A stretch of DNA of 33,665 bases. It comes from CAYIEP01 sp964362515 (GTDB taxonomy: Bacteria > Patescibacteriota > Minisyncoccia > UBA6257 > UBA9933). The translations under genes were made by a program, and so were the position numbers. The notes beneath the pieces are model-generated. The model saw nothing but the letters and a program-made list of their open reading frames with translations. It had not been told where the DNA came from and made no database searches. The stretch's first letter is position 1, and each line of letters opens with the position of its first letter. Location: NCBI GenBank assembly GCA_964362515.1, contig CAYIEP010000001.1, positions 1 through 33,665 of the forward strand, in the 5' to 3' direction. Positions 24,001 through 30,602 of the stretch are shown piece by piece.

Positions 24001-24222
24001 TTCTTCGCCGTATTTCGGCTCACTAAAATAATAATCCGAAAAATAAAGCTCCATTTCTTTTCCGGAATGGTCTTTGATCGGAGAAATTTCATTGAAAAGT
24101 TCTTTTAATCCCTCTTTAACAAGCCAGTTCCATGAAGAAATCTGAATATCTATCAAAGACGATTGTTTTATTGACGCTTCCGGTTGAGACGAAAAATTTT
24201 TTATGGGCATTTTTTTCGGCAT
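21058..24222 (-). CDS. rpoB: RNA polymerase beta subunit
   Basis: A 1054-residue RpoB, a compact form. The rifampicin-binding cluster SQLSQFMDETNPLSQLEHRR with RLSSMGPGG keeps the residues equivalent to Escherichia coli D516, H526 and S531, so no target-site resistance is predicted. Other blocks are RDVHASHYGRICPIQTPEGP, DGANFEDAIVLSE, KLAGRHGNKGVVS and FGGQRFGEMEVWALE. I chose the ATG at 24222 (MPKKMPIKNF); a TTG at 24237 in the same frame is possible but has no better ribosome-binding site. It follows mltG by about 58 nt, within the rodA-mltG-rpoB-rpoC run. Confidence 0.97.
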   Translation of the reverse strand: MPKKMPIKNFSSQPEASIKQSSLIDIQISSWNWLVKEGLKELFNEISPIKDHSGKEMELYFSDYYFSEPKYGEEAAKLKDLSYEAPLRAKVKLVNKKTKQTKEQEVYLGEFPIMTSKGTFVINGVKRVVVSQLIRSSGVYFTAEVSKGKKLFGAKVIPNRGSWLEIETESDGFIGVKIDRRRKAPITCLLRIFGLKTNDEIIKAFKDIDKGQIKFIEATLKKDSAKNERDSYSEIYKRLRPGDLATPENAKSLIDAMFWRSDRYSLSKVGRYKFNQRLGFPQNKKDQTINLEDLTAIIKEIIRLNNEPMAEPDDIDHLGNRRIRAVGELLQNRLYIGFARMRRIIQDRMSTIEEGLAMPVQLINIRPLTAVVKEFFNTSQLSQFMDETNPLSQLEHRRRLSSMGPGGLARERAGFEVRDVHASHYGRICPIQTPEGPNIGMINYLANYARVNEFGFLEAPYFAVKNGKVTNEVVWLNALEEEKYRIAQGNVKINNKGKMVGEIIEARIKGQPGTCSRDEVEFIDVAANQFLSVAASLVPFLEHDDANRALMGSNMQRQALPLIKPSAPLVGTGLEKKSIVDSGAIVVAETEGKITEVDATHITIKEMSGKKKTYKISKFERSNQYTAVSQRPMVDVGQNVKKGDILAECYSSDEGRLALGQNLLVAFVSWDGANFEDAIVLSERVVKDDLFTTVHIEDFYCEIRDTKLGPEITTSDIPNVSEEKLKNLDEEGIIRIGAEVRAGDILAGKISPKGEEELTSEEKLLRAVFGEKAADVKDASLILPHGKSGRVIGIKIFSREHGDNLDPGVIKKIQIEIAQIRKARAGDKLAGRHGNKGVVSQVRAIEDMPYLSDGTPVDIILNPLGVASRMNLGQILETHLGMAASKLGYRAITPIFSGATENQIREELKKAGLPESGKITAYDGRTGQAFPLPVTVGYIYMLKLNHLVEDKIHMRSIGPYSLITQQPLGGRAQFGGQRFGEMEVWALEGYGASHTLQEMLTIKSDDVLGRAAAFENIVRGEKIKNPNIPVAFNVLVSELKSLGLNVETMEEKDK

Positions 24223-24280
24223 TTTATTTAAGCGCAAAAATCCGTCCCTGAAAACCTTTGTTCAAGAGAAAGAGGCGCGG

Positions 24281-25237
24281 TTATTTATTTAATAAATATT
24301 TAGCTCTATTAAAATCGTGCTCATTAAAATTCTTTGAAAAAATGGTTTTTTTTGTTTTGGGGTCTGAAAGATAATACCAATAATCCGTATCAAGCGGATT
24401 TAAAGCCGCTTTTATGGAATCAATCCCCGGATTACTGATCGGCGTCGGCGGCAAACCTTTATAAAGATAAGTGTTATGCGGGGAATCGATTTTATAATCC
24501 TCTTTTTTGATTCGCGGGCAATTTAAAAAACGACCTTCGCATTTTACATAGACAACCGTAGCGTCCACTTGAAAAGGGATTCCGCTTGCTAGTCTTTTCT
24601 CCAATATGCCCGCCACTATTCTTTTATCATTATAATCCGGGACTTCTTTCTCTAAAAGAGAAGCCATTATCAACGTTCTTAAAATTTTAGACTTGCCGTC
24701 AAACATTGTCAAGGCCTTGTCTTTGAAGTTGTCTATAATCTTTTCAACCGCTTCTTCGGCGCCGGCTCCTTCTAAAAAATAATACGTGTCCGGTAAAAGA
24801 AATCCTTCTAACGGCAAATTTTCCTGATAAGGGTTTTTCTGTTTTAAAAGACTGTTTTTTTCTATTATTCCCAAGGCGCTTAATCTTTCGTCCACTTCTT
24901 TAATAGTCGCTCCGGGGAAAATAACAACGCTTATTTCTTTTGGCCCATTAATAAAAATTTTAAATAATTCCCGCACGGAAACGGGTTTTTCAAAAACATA
25001 TTTTCCGGGCTTAAGATTATAACTTTTGAAGGTCAAAGCTCCGTAGATTTTGAAAACGCTTCCGGAATAAATAATTTTCTTTTCATCTAAAATGTCGGCG
25101 ATTTCTCCAAGCCCCATTCCTTTTTTGATGTCGATTTCAACCGGATATTGATTGCCGTAGTTCGGCCCAAGAATATATAAAAAAACGGAAATAAAAAAAA
25201 TAAACGATAGAAACAATATTAACCAAAGTTTGTTCAT
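24281..25237 (-). CDS. mltG: Endolytic murein transglycosylase MltG
   Basis: A 318-residue YceG/MltG protein that cuts nascent glycan strands and so ends peptidoglycan polymerisation. There is a single membrane anchor at about 4-24, a LysM-like segment (about 33-95), and the catalytic domain with the glutamate E196 in IMASLLEKEV. The signature DSPHNTYLYKGLPPTPISNP is complete. It overlaps rodA by four bases (ATGA), so both cell-wall proteins are translationally coupled, which suits a glycan polymerase and its strand terminator. Confidence 0.93.
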   Translation of the reverse strand: MNKLWLILFLSFIFFISVFLYILGPNYGNQYPVEIDIKKGMGLGEIADILDEKKIIYSGSVFKIYGALTFKSYNLKPGKYVFEKPVSVRELFKIFINGPKEISVVIFPGATIKEVDERLSALGIIEKNSLLKQKNPYQENLPLEGFLLPDTYYFLEGAGAEEAVEKIIDNFKDKALTMFDGKSKILRTLIMASLLEKEVPDYNDKRIVAGILEKRLASGIPFQVDATVVYVKCEGRFLNCPRIKKEDYKIDSPHNTYLYKGLPPTPISNPGIDSIKAALNPLDTDYWYYLSDPKTKKTIFSKNFNEHDFNRAKYLLNK

Positions 25238-26319
25238 ATTTTGCGGATAAACGCGGATTGAATAATGCCGATTAAAATCAAATCCACCAACAAACTTGAC
25301 CCGCCATAACTCAAAAACGGGAATGTCACTCCGATTACCGGCGTCAGCCCCAAGTTTGACCCGACATTCAACATAAATTGAGTTATAAAAAGGATTGCCG
25401 TTCCCAAGCAGACAAATCTGTTAAAATTGTTTTCCGTGTTAAATCCTATTTTAATTATTCTTAAAACAATAAAAATTAAAGAGAAAACGACCAAGGCTCC
25501 GGCCAACACCCCCCACTCTTCAATAAAAGCGGCGAAAATAAAATCCGTCTGGGGTTCGGTTAAAAATCCAAGCTGTGTTTGAGTCCCTTGCCCAAATCCT
25601 TTTCCAAAAAAACCGGCGGAGCCAATGGCTATTTTTGATTGAATTACGCTGTAGTTAATGCCTAACGGGTCTCTTTCTGGAGAAAAAAGCCCGATAATTC
25701 TTTCTTTTTGATAACCTTCCAAAACGCCGTTCCACATAAAAAATCCGGCCGCCAAAAATATAATCATTGAAAAGAAAATATGACGCCAACGAATTCCGCT
25801 TATTAAGAGAAATCCGAACCAAACAAAGAAAAGAATCAAAGCCGAACCCATGTCCGGCTGAAAAGCTATTAACAGCGCCGGCGCGGCGAAATAAAAAAAA
25901 GACGCCGATAAATTCGATACTCTGGCGATGCTAATGTGTTTCTTGCTGAAAAATTGAGCTAAAACCGCGATAAGAGAAAGCTTGGCAAGCTCGGCAGGCT
26001 GAAACTGAAAATCTCCTATTTGAATCCATCCTTTTGTTCCTCTTATGGTTGGCGCGAAAAATAAAGCTAAGACCAATAAAAGTAAAACTATTATATAAAA
26101 TCCGATGATTATCCCGCGATAATTTACAAACGGTCGCCAATCAAATCTTACGACAAAAAAGAATAAAATTATTCCGAGCGCGTACCATAAAATCTGCTTA
26201 TGGAAAAGCCTTGAAGACGTGCCGGCAAGACTCAATAGGCTCGCCGCCATTAAAAATAATATTGAAAAATTAAGTTTCCAATCTAAATCCTGAAGCCTGA
26301 AGCCTGAAACATGAAACAT
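25234..26319 (-). CDS. rodA: Peptidoglycan glycosyltransferase RodA/FtsW family
   Basis: A 361-residue SEDS polymerase with about ten membrane helices. Diagnostic segments: GTKGWIQIGDFQFQPAELAK, the catalytic-Asp motif FQPDMGSALIL, and FPFLSYGGSSLLVDL near the C-terminus. The spacing fits RodA, the elongation enzyme, but FtsW is not excluded; no partner class B penicillin-binding protein is in the window. The first residues MFHVSGFRLQ are coded by a tract of 7-bp repeats (26289-26329). The next in-frame Met is about residue 23, inside the first helix, so translation depends on an ATG in the repeat. It starts 15 nt after tsaD and overlaps mltG. Confidence 0.9.
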   Translation of the reverse strand: MFHVSGFRLQDLDWKLNFSILFLMAASLLSLAGTSSRLFHKQILWYALGIILFFFVVRFDWRPFVNYRGIIIGFYIIVLLLLVLALFFAPTIRGTKGWIQIGDFQFQPAELAKLSLIAVLAQFFSKKHISIARVSNLSASFFYFAAPALLIAFQPDMGSALILFFVWFGFLLISGIRWRHIFFSMIIFLAAGFFMWNGVLEGYQKERIIGLFSPERDPLGINYSVIQSKIAIGSAGFFGKGFGQGTQTQLGFLTEPQTDFIFAAFIEEWGVLAGALVVFSLIFIVLRIIKIGFNTENNFNRFVCLGTAILFITQFMLNVGSNLGLTPVIGVTFPFLSYGGSSLLVDLILIGIIQSAFIRKI

Positions 26320-26329
26320 GAAGCCTGAA
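26289..26329 (-). repeat. Degenerate 7-bp tandem repeat over the rodA start codon
   Basis: Read on the plus strand: CCTGAA, GCCTGAA, GCCTGAA, ACATGAA, ACATGAA, GCCTGAA, about six units. The two ACATGAA units give minus-strand ATGs at 26319 (in frame with rodA) and 26312 (out of frame, soon stopped). Gain or loss of one unit changes which ATG, if any, is in frame. Confidence 0.75.
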
Positions 26330-26334
26330 ATATA

Positions 26335-27513
26335 TTATAAAGATAAATTTCCTTTGGCGACCATTTTAAAATTTTTCTTTTTCAGATAATTCATATATCC
26401 GGCGACGCCGATCATCGCCGCGTTATCCGTACAAAAATTTTTCGGCGGAATAAAAAATTTAACGCTTAATCCCGCGTTCTTAATTCTAAATTTAAAATCT
26501 TTTCTTAAGGAAAGATTTGACGCCACGCCGCCGCCGATTAGAACTGATTTTGCCTTAAATTCTTTAACGGCCTTGAGTGTCTTTATTATTAAAACATCAA
26601 AAGCGGCTTCTTGAAAGGAAGCGGCGATATCGTTCTTGTGGAAATTTGCCTCTAAGAAAAGTGTCTCGGAGCCCGAGCGGGCATGGTTCCGCCGAAGGCG
26701 GAGAGCGAGGGCGAGAGGCAAGCGGGCGAACGAGTCGCTGGACGAGTGAGACCCCGTCTTTTCGTGAGGTAAATTTTCACTATCCCTAATATGATACAGC
26801 ACCGCCGTTTTCAATCCCGAAAAACTGAAATCGTAATTTTTCTGATTGAGCATGGGTCGCGGAAAATTTATCGCGTCCTGCCAACCCTTCGGCACACTCC
26901 GGGCAAGTTTTTCAATTTCCGGCCCGCCCGGGTAAGGGAGGTTTAAAATTCTCGCGACTTTATCAAAAGCTTCGCCTACGGCGTCGTCTCTGGTTTCTCC
27001 AAGTTTTTTATAATCAACAAGACTATTCATTTTCATAAGAATTGTATGGCCGCCGCTTACCAGCAGAACAATCGCCGGAAACAAATTTTTAAATTTAATT
27101 TTTGGGTTTTTAGTCAATAAATAAGAGTATAAGTGCCCTTCCATATGATTAACGCCGACTAATTTTGTTTTTAGTTTTTTGTTTTTAATCTTTAATTGAT
27201 TGTATAAATTTTCAGCAAAATTTATTCCCGTCCATAGTGCCGGCTCCAACCCGGGACCAACGGTTACGGCGATTAAATCGGGAGTTGACCAATAGCCACC
27301 AGCCGCTAATTTTTTAAAAAGAATTGGCAAATTTTTGAGGTGCTCACGCTTCGCCAAATTCGGCACTATCCCGCCAAAAGGACGATGAATTTCAATTTGC
27401 GATGAAATTAAATTTTTCAAGATTTTAAAACGCGGATTTTTTAATCCGCCTTCCGCTTCCATTAAAGCAATCGCCGTTTCATCACAGCTTGTTTCAATCG
27501 CTAAAATCTTCAT
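26335..27513 (-). CDS. tsaD: tRNA threonylcarbamoyladenosine transferase TsaD
   Basis: A 392-residue Kae1/TsaD protein, which completes the t6A37 modification of ANN-decoding tRNAs together with TsaB, TsaE and TsaC (not in the window). Present are MKILAIETSCDETAIA, SSQIEIHRPFGGIVP, the metal-binding NHMEGH (about H123 and H127), VLLVSGGHT, the LGETRDDAVGEAFDK block, FSFSGLKTA, IGGGVASN and FCTDNAAMIG. It is about 50 residues longer than usual. The excess is in-frame insertions: a 108-bp GC-rich element (26656-26763), and AT-rich inserts coding for KIKNKKLKTK before VGVNH and for KNPRFKI near residue 30. Motifs are intact, so function is likely kept. Confidence 0.93.
   Translation of the reverse strand: MKILAIETSCDETAIALMEAEGGLKNPRFKILKNLISSQIEIHRPFGGIVPNLAKREHLKNLPILFKKLAAGGYWSTPDLIAVTVGPGLEPALWTGINFAENLYNQLKIKNKKLKTKLVGVNHMEGHLYSYLLTKNPKIKFKNLFPAIVLLVSGGHTILMKMNSLVDYKKLGETRDDAVGEAFDKVARILNLPYPGGPEIEKLARSVPKGWQDAINFPRPMLNQKNYDFSFSGLKTAVLYHIRDSENLPHEKTGSHSSSDSFARLPLALALRLRRNHARSGSETLFLEANFHKNDIAASFQEAAFDVLIIKTLKAVKEFKAKSVLIGGGVASNLSLRKDFKFRIKNAGLSVKFFIPPKNFCTDNAAMIGVAGYMNYLKKKNFKMVAKGNLSL
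26656..26763 (-). repeat. 108-bp in-frame element inserted in tsaD
   Basis: A GC-rich block of 36 codons, with imperfect ends GAAAAG-T-GTCTC (26656-26667) and GAGAC-CCCGT-CTTTTC (26748-26763) in inverted orientation. Inside is a perfect hairpin TCCGCC-GAA-GGCGGA (26688-26702). It adds roughly GSHSSSDSFARLPLALALRL and following residues between the GLKTAVLYHI helix and IAASFQEA, where other TsaD proteins have a short linker. Confidence 0.7.
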
Positions 27514-27521
27514 AATAATCT

Positions 27522-28214
27522 TTATTCAATTAACTGTTTTATGATGCCATTAATATATCCTTTAACTTGATAAAATAATTGCCGCCGATTAATTATTATC
27601 TGAATCGTGCCGTAAGGCAAAAACTTTTTACCGCGCTTAAATTTACTTAAACGGCTAATTTGTCTGGATATATAAAAATTTGATTCCGGTAATCCAGTAA
27701 CCCTTGACCAAAATTTTCGGGCTGTTTTTTCTTTTATGTTGGGGTGGATATGAATACCTGATTTTATCCGTTTTTCTTCAACTTTTAAAATTTTTCTAAT
27801 AAACAACATATACAGTTTAATCATTTGAGCATTTGAATTTGAGAAAGAAAGACGAGGATATTTATGCCGACCGTGATGAATAGTTCCTTCTCCCCAATAA
27901 AGAGCTGCTCCGATAAGAATAAGTTCATATTCAGAGATTGGCTTAACCACTTTAATTGCTTTAGAAAAAATTAGATTATTCTCTTTAATAATTCGCCTAG
28001 TCCGCTGTTTGTTAAAATTAAAAAGCCCTCGCTTTCTGGCAATTAAAATATTTTTTTTTAATCGTTCCTTCGCTTCGAGTGGAAGCTTAATATCTTTAAA
28101 CCAAAAACTAAGCGTTCCTTTAGAAGGAATGTTTAACGCTTTTAAAATTTCGCCGTAACTCTTTCCTTGTAATCTTAATTTGATCGCCTCGTTTTGTTTA
28201 ATTTTCTGTACCAT
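27522..28214 (-). CDS. HTH protein with LAGLIDADG-like domain
   Basis: A 230-residue basic protein. Residues about 8-40 form a helix-turn-helix (AIKLRLQGKSYGEILKALNI), resembling recombinase or transposase-type HTH. After a lysine and arginine rich linker, the second domain contains LILIGAALYWGEGTIHHGRH, similar to the LAGLIDADG helix with its acidic residue, followed by PRLSFSNSNAQMIKLYMLFI and a basic C-terminus. Such proteins recur in CPR genomes; they may be stand-alone homing-endonuclease derivatives or regulators. It lies between tRNA-Glu and tsaD. An 8-bp inverted repeat flanks its predicted promoter and covers the start codon, suggesting self-regulation. Family and function are uncertain. 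Confidence 0.6.
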   Translation of the reverse strand: MVQKIKQNEAIKLRLQGKSYGEILKALNIPSKGTLSFWFKDIKLPLEAKERLKKNILIARKRGLFNFNKQRTRRIIKENNLIFSKAIKVVKPISEYELILIGAALYWGEGTIHHGRHKYPRLSFSNSNAQMIKLYMLFIRKILKVEEKRIKSGIHIHPNIKEKTARKFWSRVTGLPESNFYISRQISRLSKFKRGKKFLPYGTIQIIINRRQLFYQVKGYINGIIKQLIE

Positions 28215-28250
28215 CGTGTTTAACTATAATAATACAGTACAATGGTACAA
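28207..28250 (-). promoter_or_regulatory. Promoter and 8-bp inverted repeat of the HTH gene
   Basis: TGTACCAT (28207-28214, covering the start codon) and ATGGTACA (28242-28249) form a perfect inverted repeat. Between them, minus-strand TTGTAC (28250-28245) and TATAGT (28228-28223) at 16-bp spacing make a plausible promoter whose -10 box ends eight nt before the ATG. Confidence 0.45.
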
Positions 28251-28275
28251 AAATAAAGTTGAAAACTATTTTCGT

Positions 28276-28353
28276 TGGCGGTCCCACCGGGATTTGAACC
28301 CGGGTTACCAGGATGAAAACCTGGCGTCCTAGACCAGACTAGACGATAGGACC
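28276..28353 (-). tRNA. tRNA-Glu, anticodon UUC
   Basis: On the minus strand the acceptor GGTCCTA pairs with TGGGACC (one wobble), followed by discriminator G and an encoded CCA. The anticodon arm CCAGG-TTTTCAT-CCTGG shows anticodon TTC; the T arm is CCGGG-TTCAAAT-CCCGG. Its 5' 25 nt overlap the end of the cysteine desulfurase gene on the same strand, and no separate promoter is evident, so it probably comes from the iscS transcript by RNase P cleavage. Confidence 0.95.
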
Positions 28354-29555
28354 AATTTTAATCGCTTTATTGCTTCGTCTATTTCTTTTTTCGTAGTCGG
28401 CTTGCCAAAACTAAATCGCAAACTTGATTTTATACGCTTGTCTGAAAATCCGCAAGAAGACAAAACATAAGAAATTTTTCTGTCTCTCGCCGAACAGGCG
28501 GCCCCGGAAGAAACCGCGATTCCCGCCAAATCTAATTTCATTAATAAATCTTGCGAATTGTGGCCCGGAAAATAAACATTAATGATATTGGGAAGACAAT
28601 TTTTTTCGGAATTATTTTTTTCCGCCTTGGGAAAAATATTTTTTATCTTTTTCCAGAAATAATTTTTTAGTTCTTCCGTTCTTATTTTTTCTCCTTCTCT
28701 GTTCTTAACGGCTAATTCAACGGCCTTGGCGAATCCGACGATTGAAGAAACATTTTCTGTCCCCGCTCTTAATCCGAATTCTTGACCGCCGCCGGCGATT
28801 AAAGCATGAAGCATGAAGCCCGAAGCCTGAAGCGTATGTTTCATAAATAGCGCGCCGATTCCTTTCGGGCCGTAAATCTTATGAGCGGACAAAGTCATTA
28901 AATCAATTCCTAACTTATCGGCGTCGCAATCTAAAAATTGGAAGGCTTGAGCGGCATCGGTGTGGAATAAGGGGTAAATAACGAGGTTTCGCTCTTTTTT
29001 AAATTGTTGCAGGATTTTAGAAATTTCCGCGATCGGCTGAATGGTTCCGATTTCGTTATTAGCGTACATTACCGAAATCAGAATCGTCCGTTCGTCTAAG
29101 GAATTTTTCAGTTTTTTCAAATTAACGACGCCGTTTTTATCGACCGGCAAATAAATAATTTCCGTTCCTTTTTTCCCCAAATCCCGACAAGTTTCCAGAA
29201 TAGATTCGTGTTCTATGGAAGAAACTATAATCTTGGGAACGAAGGCGAGTTGTTTTGAGGAAGTTTCTTTAAAAATATTTACTATCCCTCTTAACGCCAA
29301 ATTATTCGCCTCGGTCGCGGAGCCGGTAAAAATTATCTCTCTGAATCCGCCTCCGCCGGAATGGGCGGATGGCGGACGGCTAATTTCTTTGGCGATTTTT
29401 TCTCTGCTTTCATCAATCGCGGTCATCGCTTCCTGCCCGAAAGAATGGAGACTGCCGGGATTCCCGAATTTATTTGAAAAATAAGGCCGCATCGCCCTAA
29501 AAACCGACGGAGCGACCGGCGCGGTAGCGGCATAATCAAAATAAATTTTTTTCAT
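28329..29555 (-). CDS. iscS: Cysteine desulfurase, NifS/IscS family
   Basis: A 408-residue PLP enzyme that takes sulfur from cysteine for Fe-S clusters or tRNA thiolation. Start MKKIYFDYAATAPV is preferred to an upstream in-frame Met because the family begins at this block. Visible: FTGSATEANNLAL, SSIEHESIL, YANNEIGTIQP, HTDAAQAFQ, the PLP lysine in LSAHKIYGPKG (about K225) and the active cysteine in SSGAACSARD (C354). Two in-frame insertions disturb the alignment: a GC-rich hairpin coding for RPPSAHSGGGG (29347-29375) and a 7-bp repeat coding for LQASGFMLHA (28804-28833). The final nine or so residues and the stop codon are coded by the 5' part of tRNA-Glu. Confidence 0.93.
   Translation of the reverse strand: MKKIYFDYAATAPVAPSVFRAMRPYFSNKFGNPGSLHSFGQEAMTAIDESREKIAKEISRPPSAHSGGGGFREIIFTGSATEANNLALRGIVNIFKETSSKQLAFVPKIIVSSIEHESILETCRDLGKKGTEIIYLPVDKNGVVNLKKLKNSLDERTILISVMYANNEIGTIQPIAEISKILQQFKKERNLVIYPLFHTDAAQAFQFLDCDADKLGIDLMTLSAHKIYGPKGIGALFMKHTLQASGFMLHALIAGGGQEFGLRAGTENVSSIVGFAKAVELAVKNREGEKIRTEELKNYFWKKIKNIFPKAEKNNSEKNCLPNIINVYFPGHNSQDLLMKLDLAGIAVSSGAACSARDRKISYVLSSCGFSDKRIKSSLRFSFGKPTTKKEIDEAIKRLKLVLSSSLV
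28804..28833 (-). repeat. Degenerate 7-bp tandem repeat inside iscS
   Basis: On the plus strand: GCATGAA, GCATGAA, GCCCGAA, GCCTGAA, GC. The units belong to the same family as the tract at the rodA start. A shorter trace, TTCGGGC TTCGGGT, is seen at about 60-74. It lies in a region of IscS that is variable between species, which may explain why it is tolerated. Confidence 0.7.
29347..29375 (-). repeat. In-frame GC-rich hairpin element in iscS
   Basis: CCGCC (29347-29351) and TCCGCC (29352-29357) pair with GGCGGA (29364-29369) and GGCGG (29371-29375), with one bulged T and a six-base loop. It codes for most of RPPSAHSGGGG between the REKIAK helix and REIIFTGSATEANN, where other NifS-like proteins have a short linker. 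Confidence 0.7.
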
Positions 29556-29618
29556 AGATTTAACAACAAATGAGCCGGAAAACAACCGGTTCTTGAAATT
29601 AGAAGGTCGCGGCGCCGC

Positions 29619-30098
29619 CTAAACGTGCCTATCCGCGACTTTTGAAGCGACATAGCTTTGGGGCTTTGTTTTGGCTTCAAAATTATAAGCCCTTATTATT
29701 CCTAAAACCTCCTGAATCACCGTTCGCGTTTCGCCGTTTTCCCCGACATCAACGTGTATTTCAAAATCAAAATTAGGCGCGTCAAAAGATTTGAGATTAA
29801 GAAGCGTTTCTTTGGCAACCTCGAGAGAAAGCATCACCTCCTGAATTATTCTGTCCCGCAGAGTGTGAAACCTGCCTAGTTTAACTCTTCTCCAAAAATA
29901 TCTTCCACCGCAACCGACCCGATGAATGACAATCGCCGTGGCGAAATCAACATTGTCGCCGGCGTATCCTTCCGAGTCGCTTCCGATAATTATTTTATAA
30001 CGCTTCTTGTCGTCGCTTTTTATAAAATAGATTATTTCTTTTATCATCTCTTCCGCCCCGATTCTTAAGCCGTAAGAAGTGAAAAAATCTTTATTCAT
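29619..30098 (-). CDS. RNase H-like YkuK family protein
   Basis: A 159-residue protein of the YkuK/DUF458 family, predicted to have an RNase H-like fold. Typical stretches: YKIIIGSDSEGY with acidic residues, FATAIVIHRVG, YFWRRVKLGRFHTLRDRIIQ, FEIHVDVGENGETR, and the ending SYVASKVADRHV. The acidic residues in GSDSE, HVDVGEN and the final ADR-H are the likely metal ligands. Activity has not been established for the family as far as I know. An extended -10 box TGATAAAAT ends seven nt before the ATG, so the mRNA is probably leaderless. Confidence 0.75.
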   Translation of the reverse strand: MNKDFFTSYGLRIGAEEMIKEIIYFIKSDDKKRYKIIIGSDSEGYAGDNVDFATAIVIHRVGCGGRYFWRRVKLGRFHTLRDRIIQEVMLSLEVAKETLLNLKSFDAPNFDFEIHVDVGENGETRTVIQEVLGIIRAYNFEAKTKPQSYVASKVADRHV

Positions 30099-30103
30099 TT
30101 AGT

Positions 30104-30229
30104 CTATTTTATCATTAAAAGCAGTGAAATCGCAATTCCCAAAACAACAAGCCCGGTAATAATTTTAAATTCCAAATCCGAATCCGATACTTGAACCGAT
30201 GTTGAAATAATTGAAGGCGTGAAGGTTCG
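30104..30229 (-). pseudogene. Possible C-terminal remnant of a membrane-anchored protein
   Basis: An open frame of 41 codons without a start codon, bounded upstream by TAA and ending in TAG. It reads TPSIISTSVQVSDSDLEFK, then a hydrophobic segment IITGLVVLGIAISLLLMIK. The layout, a Ser/Thr-rich segment followed by a terminal membrane anchor, is that of the end of a surface protein. It sits directly after a gene for another anchored protein. It may be a decayed gene fragment, or coincidence in AT-rich DNA. Confidence 0.3.
30106..30114 (-). promoter_or_regulatory. Extended -10 promoter of the YkuK-like gene
   Basis: TGATAAAAT on the minus strand (30114-30106) ends seven nt before the ATG at 30098. 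No clear -35 box is seen. Confidence 0.5.
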
Positions 30230-30239
30230 TTATAAAAAC

Positions 30240-30602
30240 TTACTGAACCCTAATTTTGTCCACTAACATCTCTAATAAATTTTTAACTTCTTCTTGAGCT
30301 TGAACTTCGGTTTTGCTTTCAACGAATTTTGACCACCGAGTCAAAATTTCCTCGTCTCCTAAATTTCTGACCGCGTTTTCAAGTTTTAATCTTGTCTCAA
30401 AATCAACTTCTGTCTCGGCTTTTAACACTTCTTCAATAAAGAGCTTTGTGAATTCTAAAACCTTATCATTGGTTTCTTGAATTTCCAAAGCGGCTTGGGT
30501 TTGGCGAAGTTCTTTGACAATAGAAAAGTATTTGACGCCCAAAAAGATATTGCCTGCCAGCAGAACTAAGATAAGGATTAAAATTATCTTTGGCTTATTC
30601 AT
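30240..30602 (-). CDS. Small anchored protein downstream of the surface protein
   Basis: A 120-residue protein: one N-terminal membrane helix (about 5-26), then a helical, charged outer domain (SIVKELRQTQAALEIQETND and onward) likely to form a coiled coil or helical bundle. I do not recognise a family. Its ATG overlaps the TGA of the 629-aa surface protein gene (ATGA), so the two are translationally coupled and may form a complex in the envelope. Confidence 0.65.
   Translation of the reverse strand: MNKPKIILILILVLLAGNIFLGVKYFSIVKELRQTQAALEIQETNDKVLEFTKLFIEEVLKAETEVDFETRLKLENAVRNLGDEEILTRWSKFVESKTEVQAQEEVKNLLEMLVDKIRVQ

Noticed and set aside
21058..24222. Rifampicin resistance substitutions in RpoB
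   Set aside because: Residues equivalent to D516, H526 and S531 are all the sensitive type.
26577..26789. Plus-strand reading frame opposite the tsaD insertion
   Set aside because: It is a shadow produced by the stop-poor GC-rich element, and tsaD on the other strand is certain.
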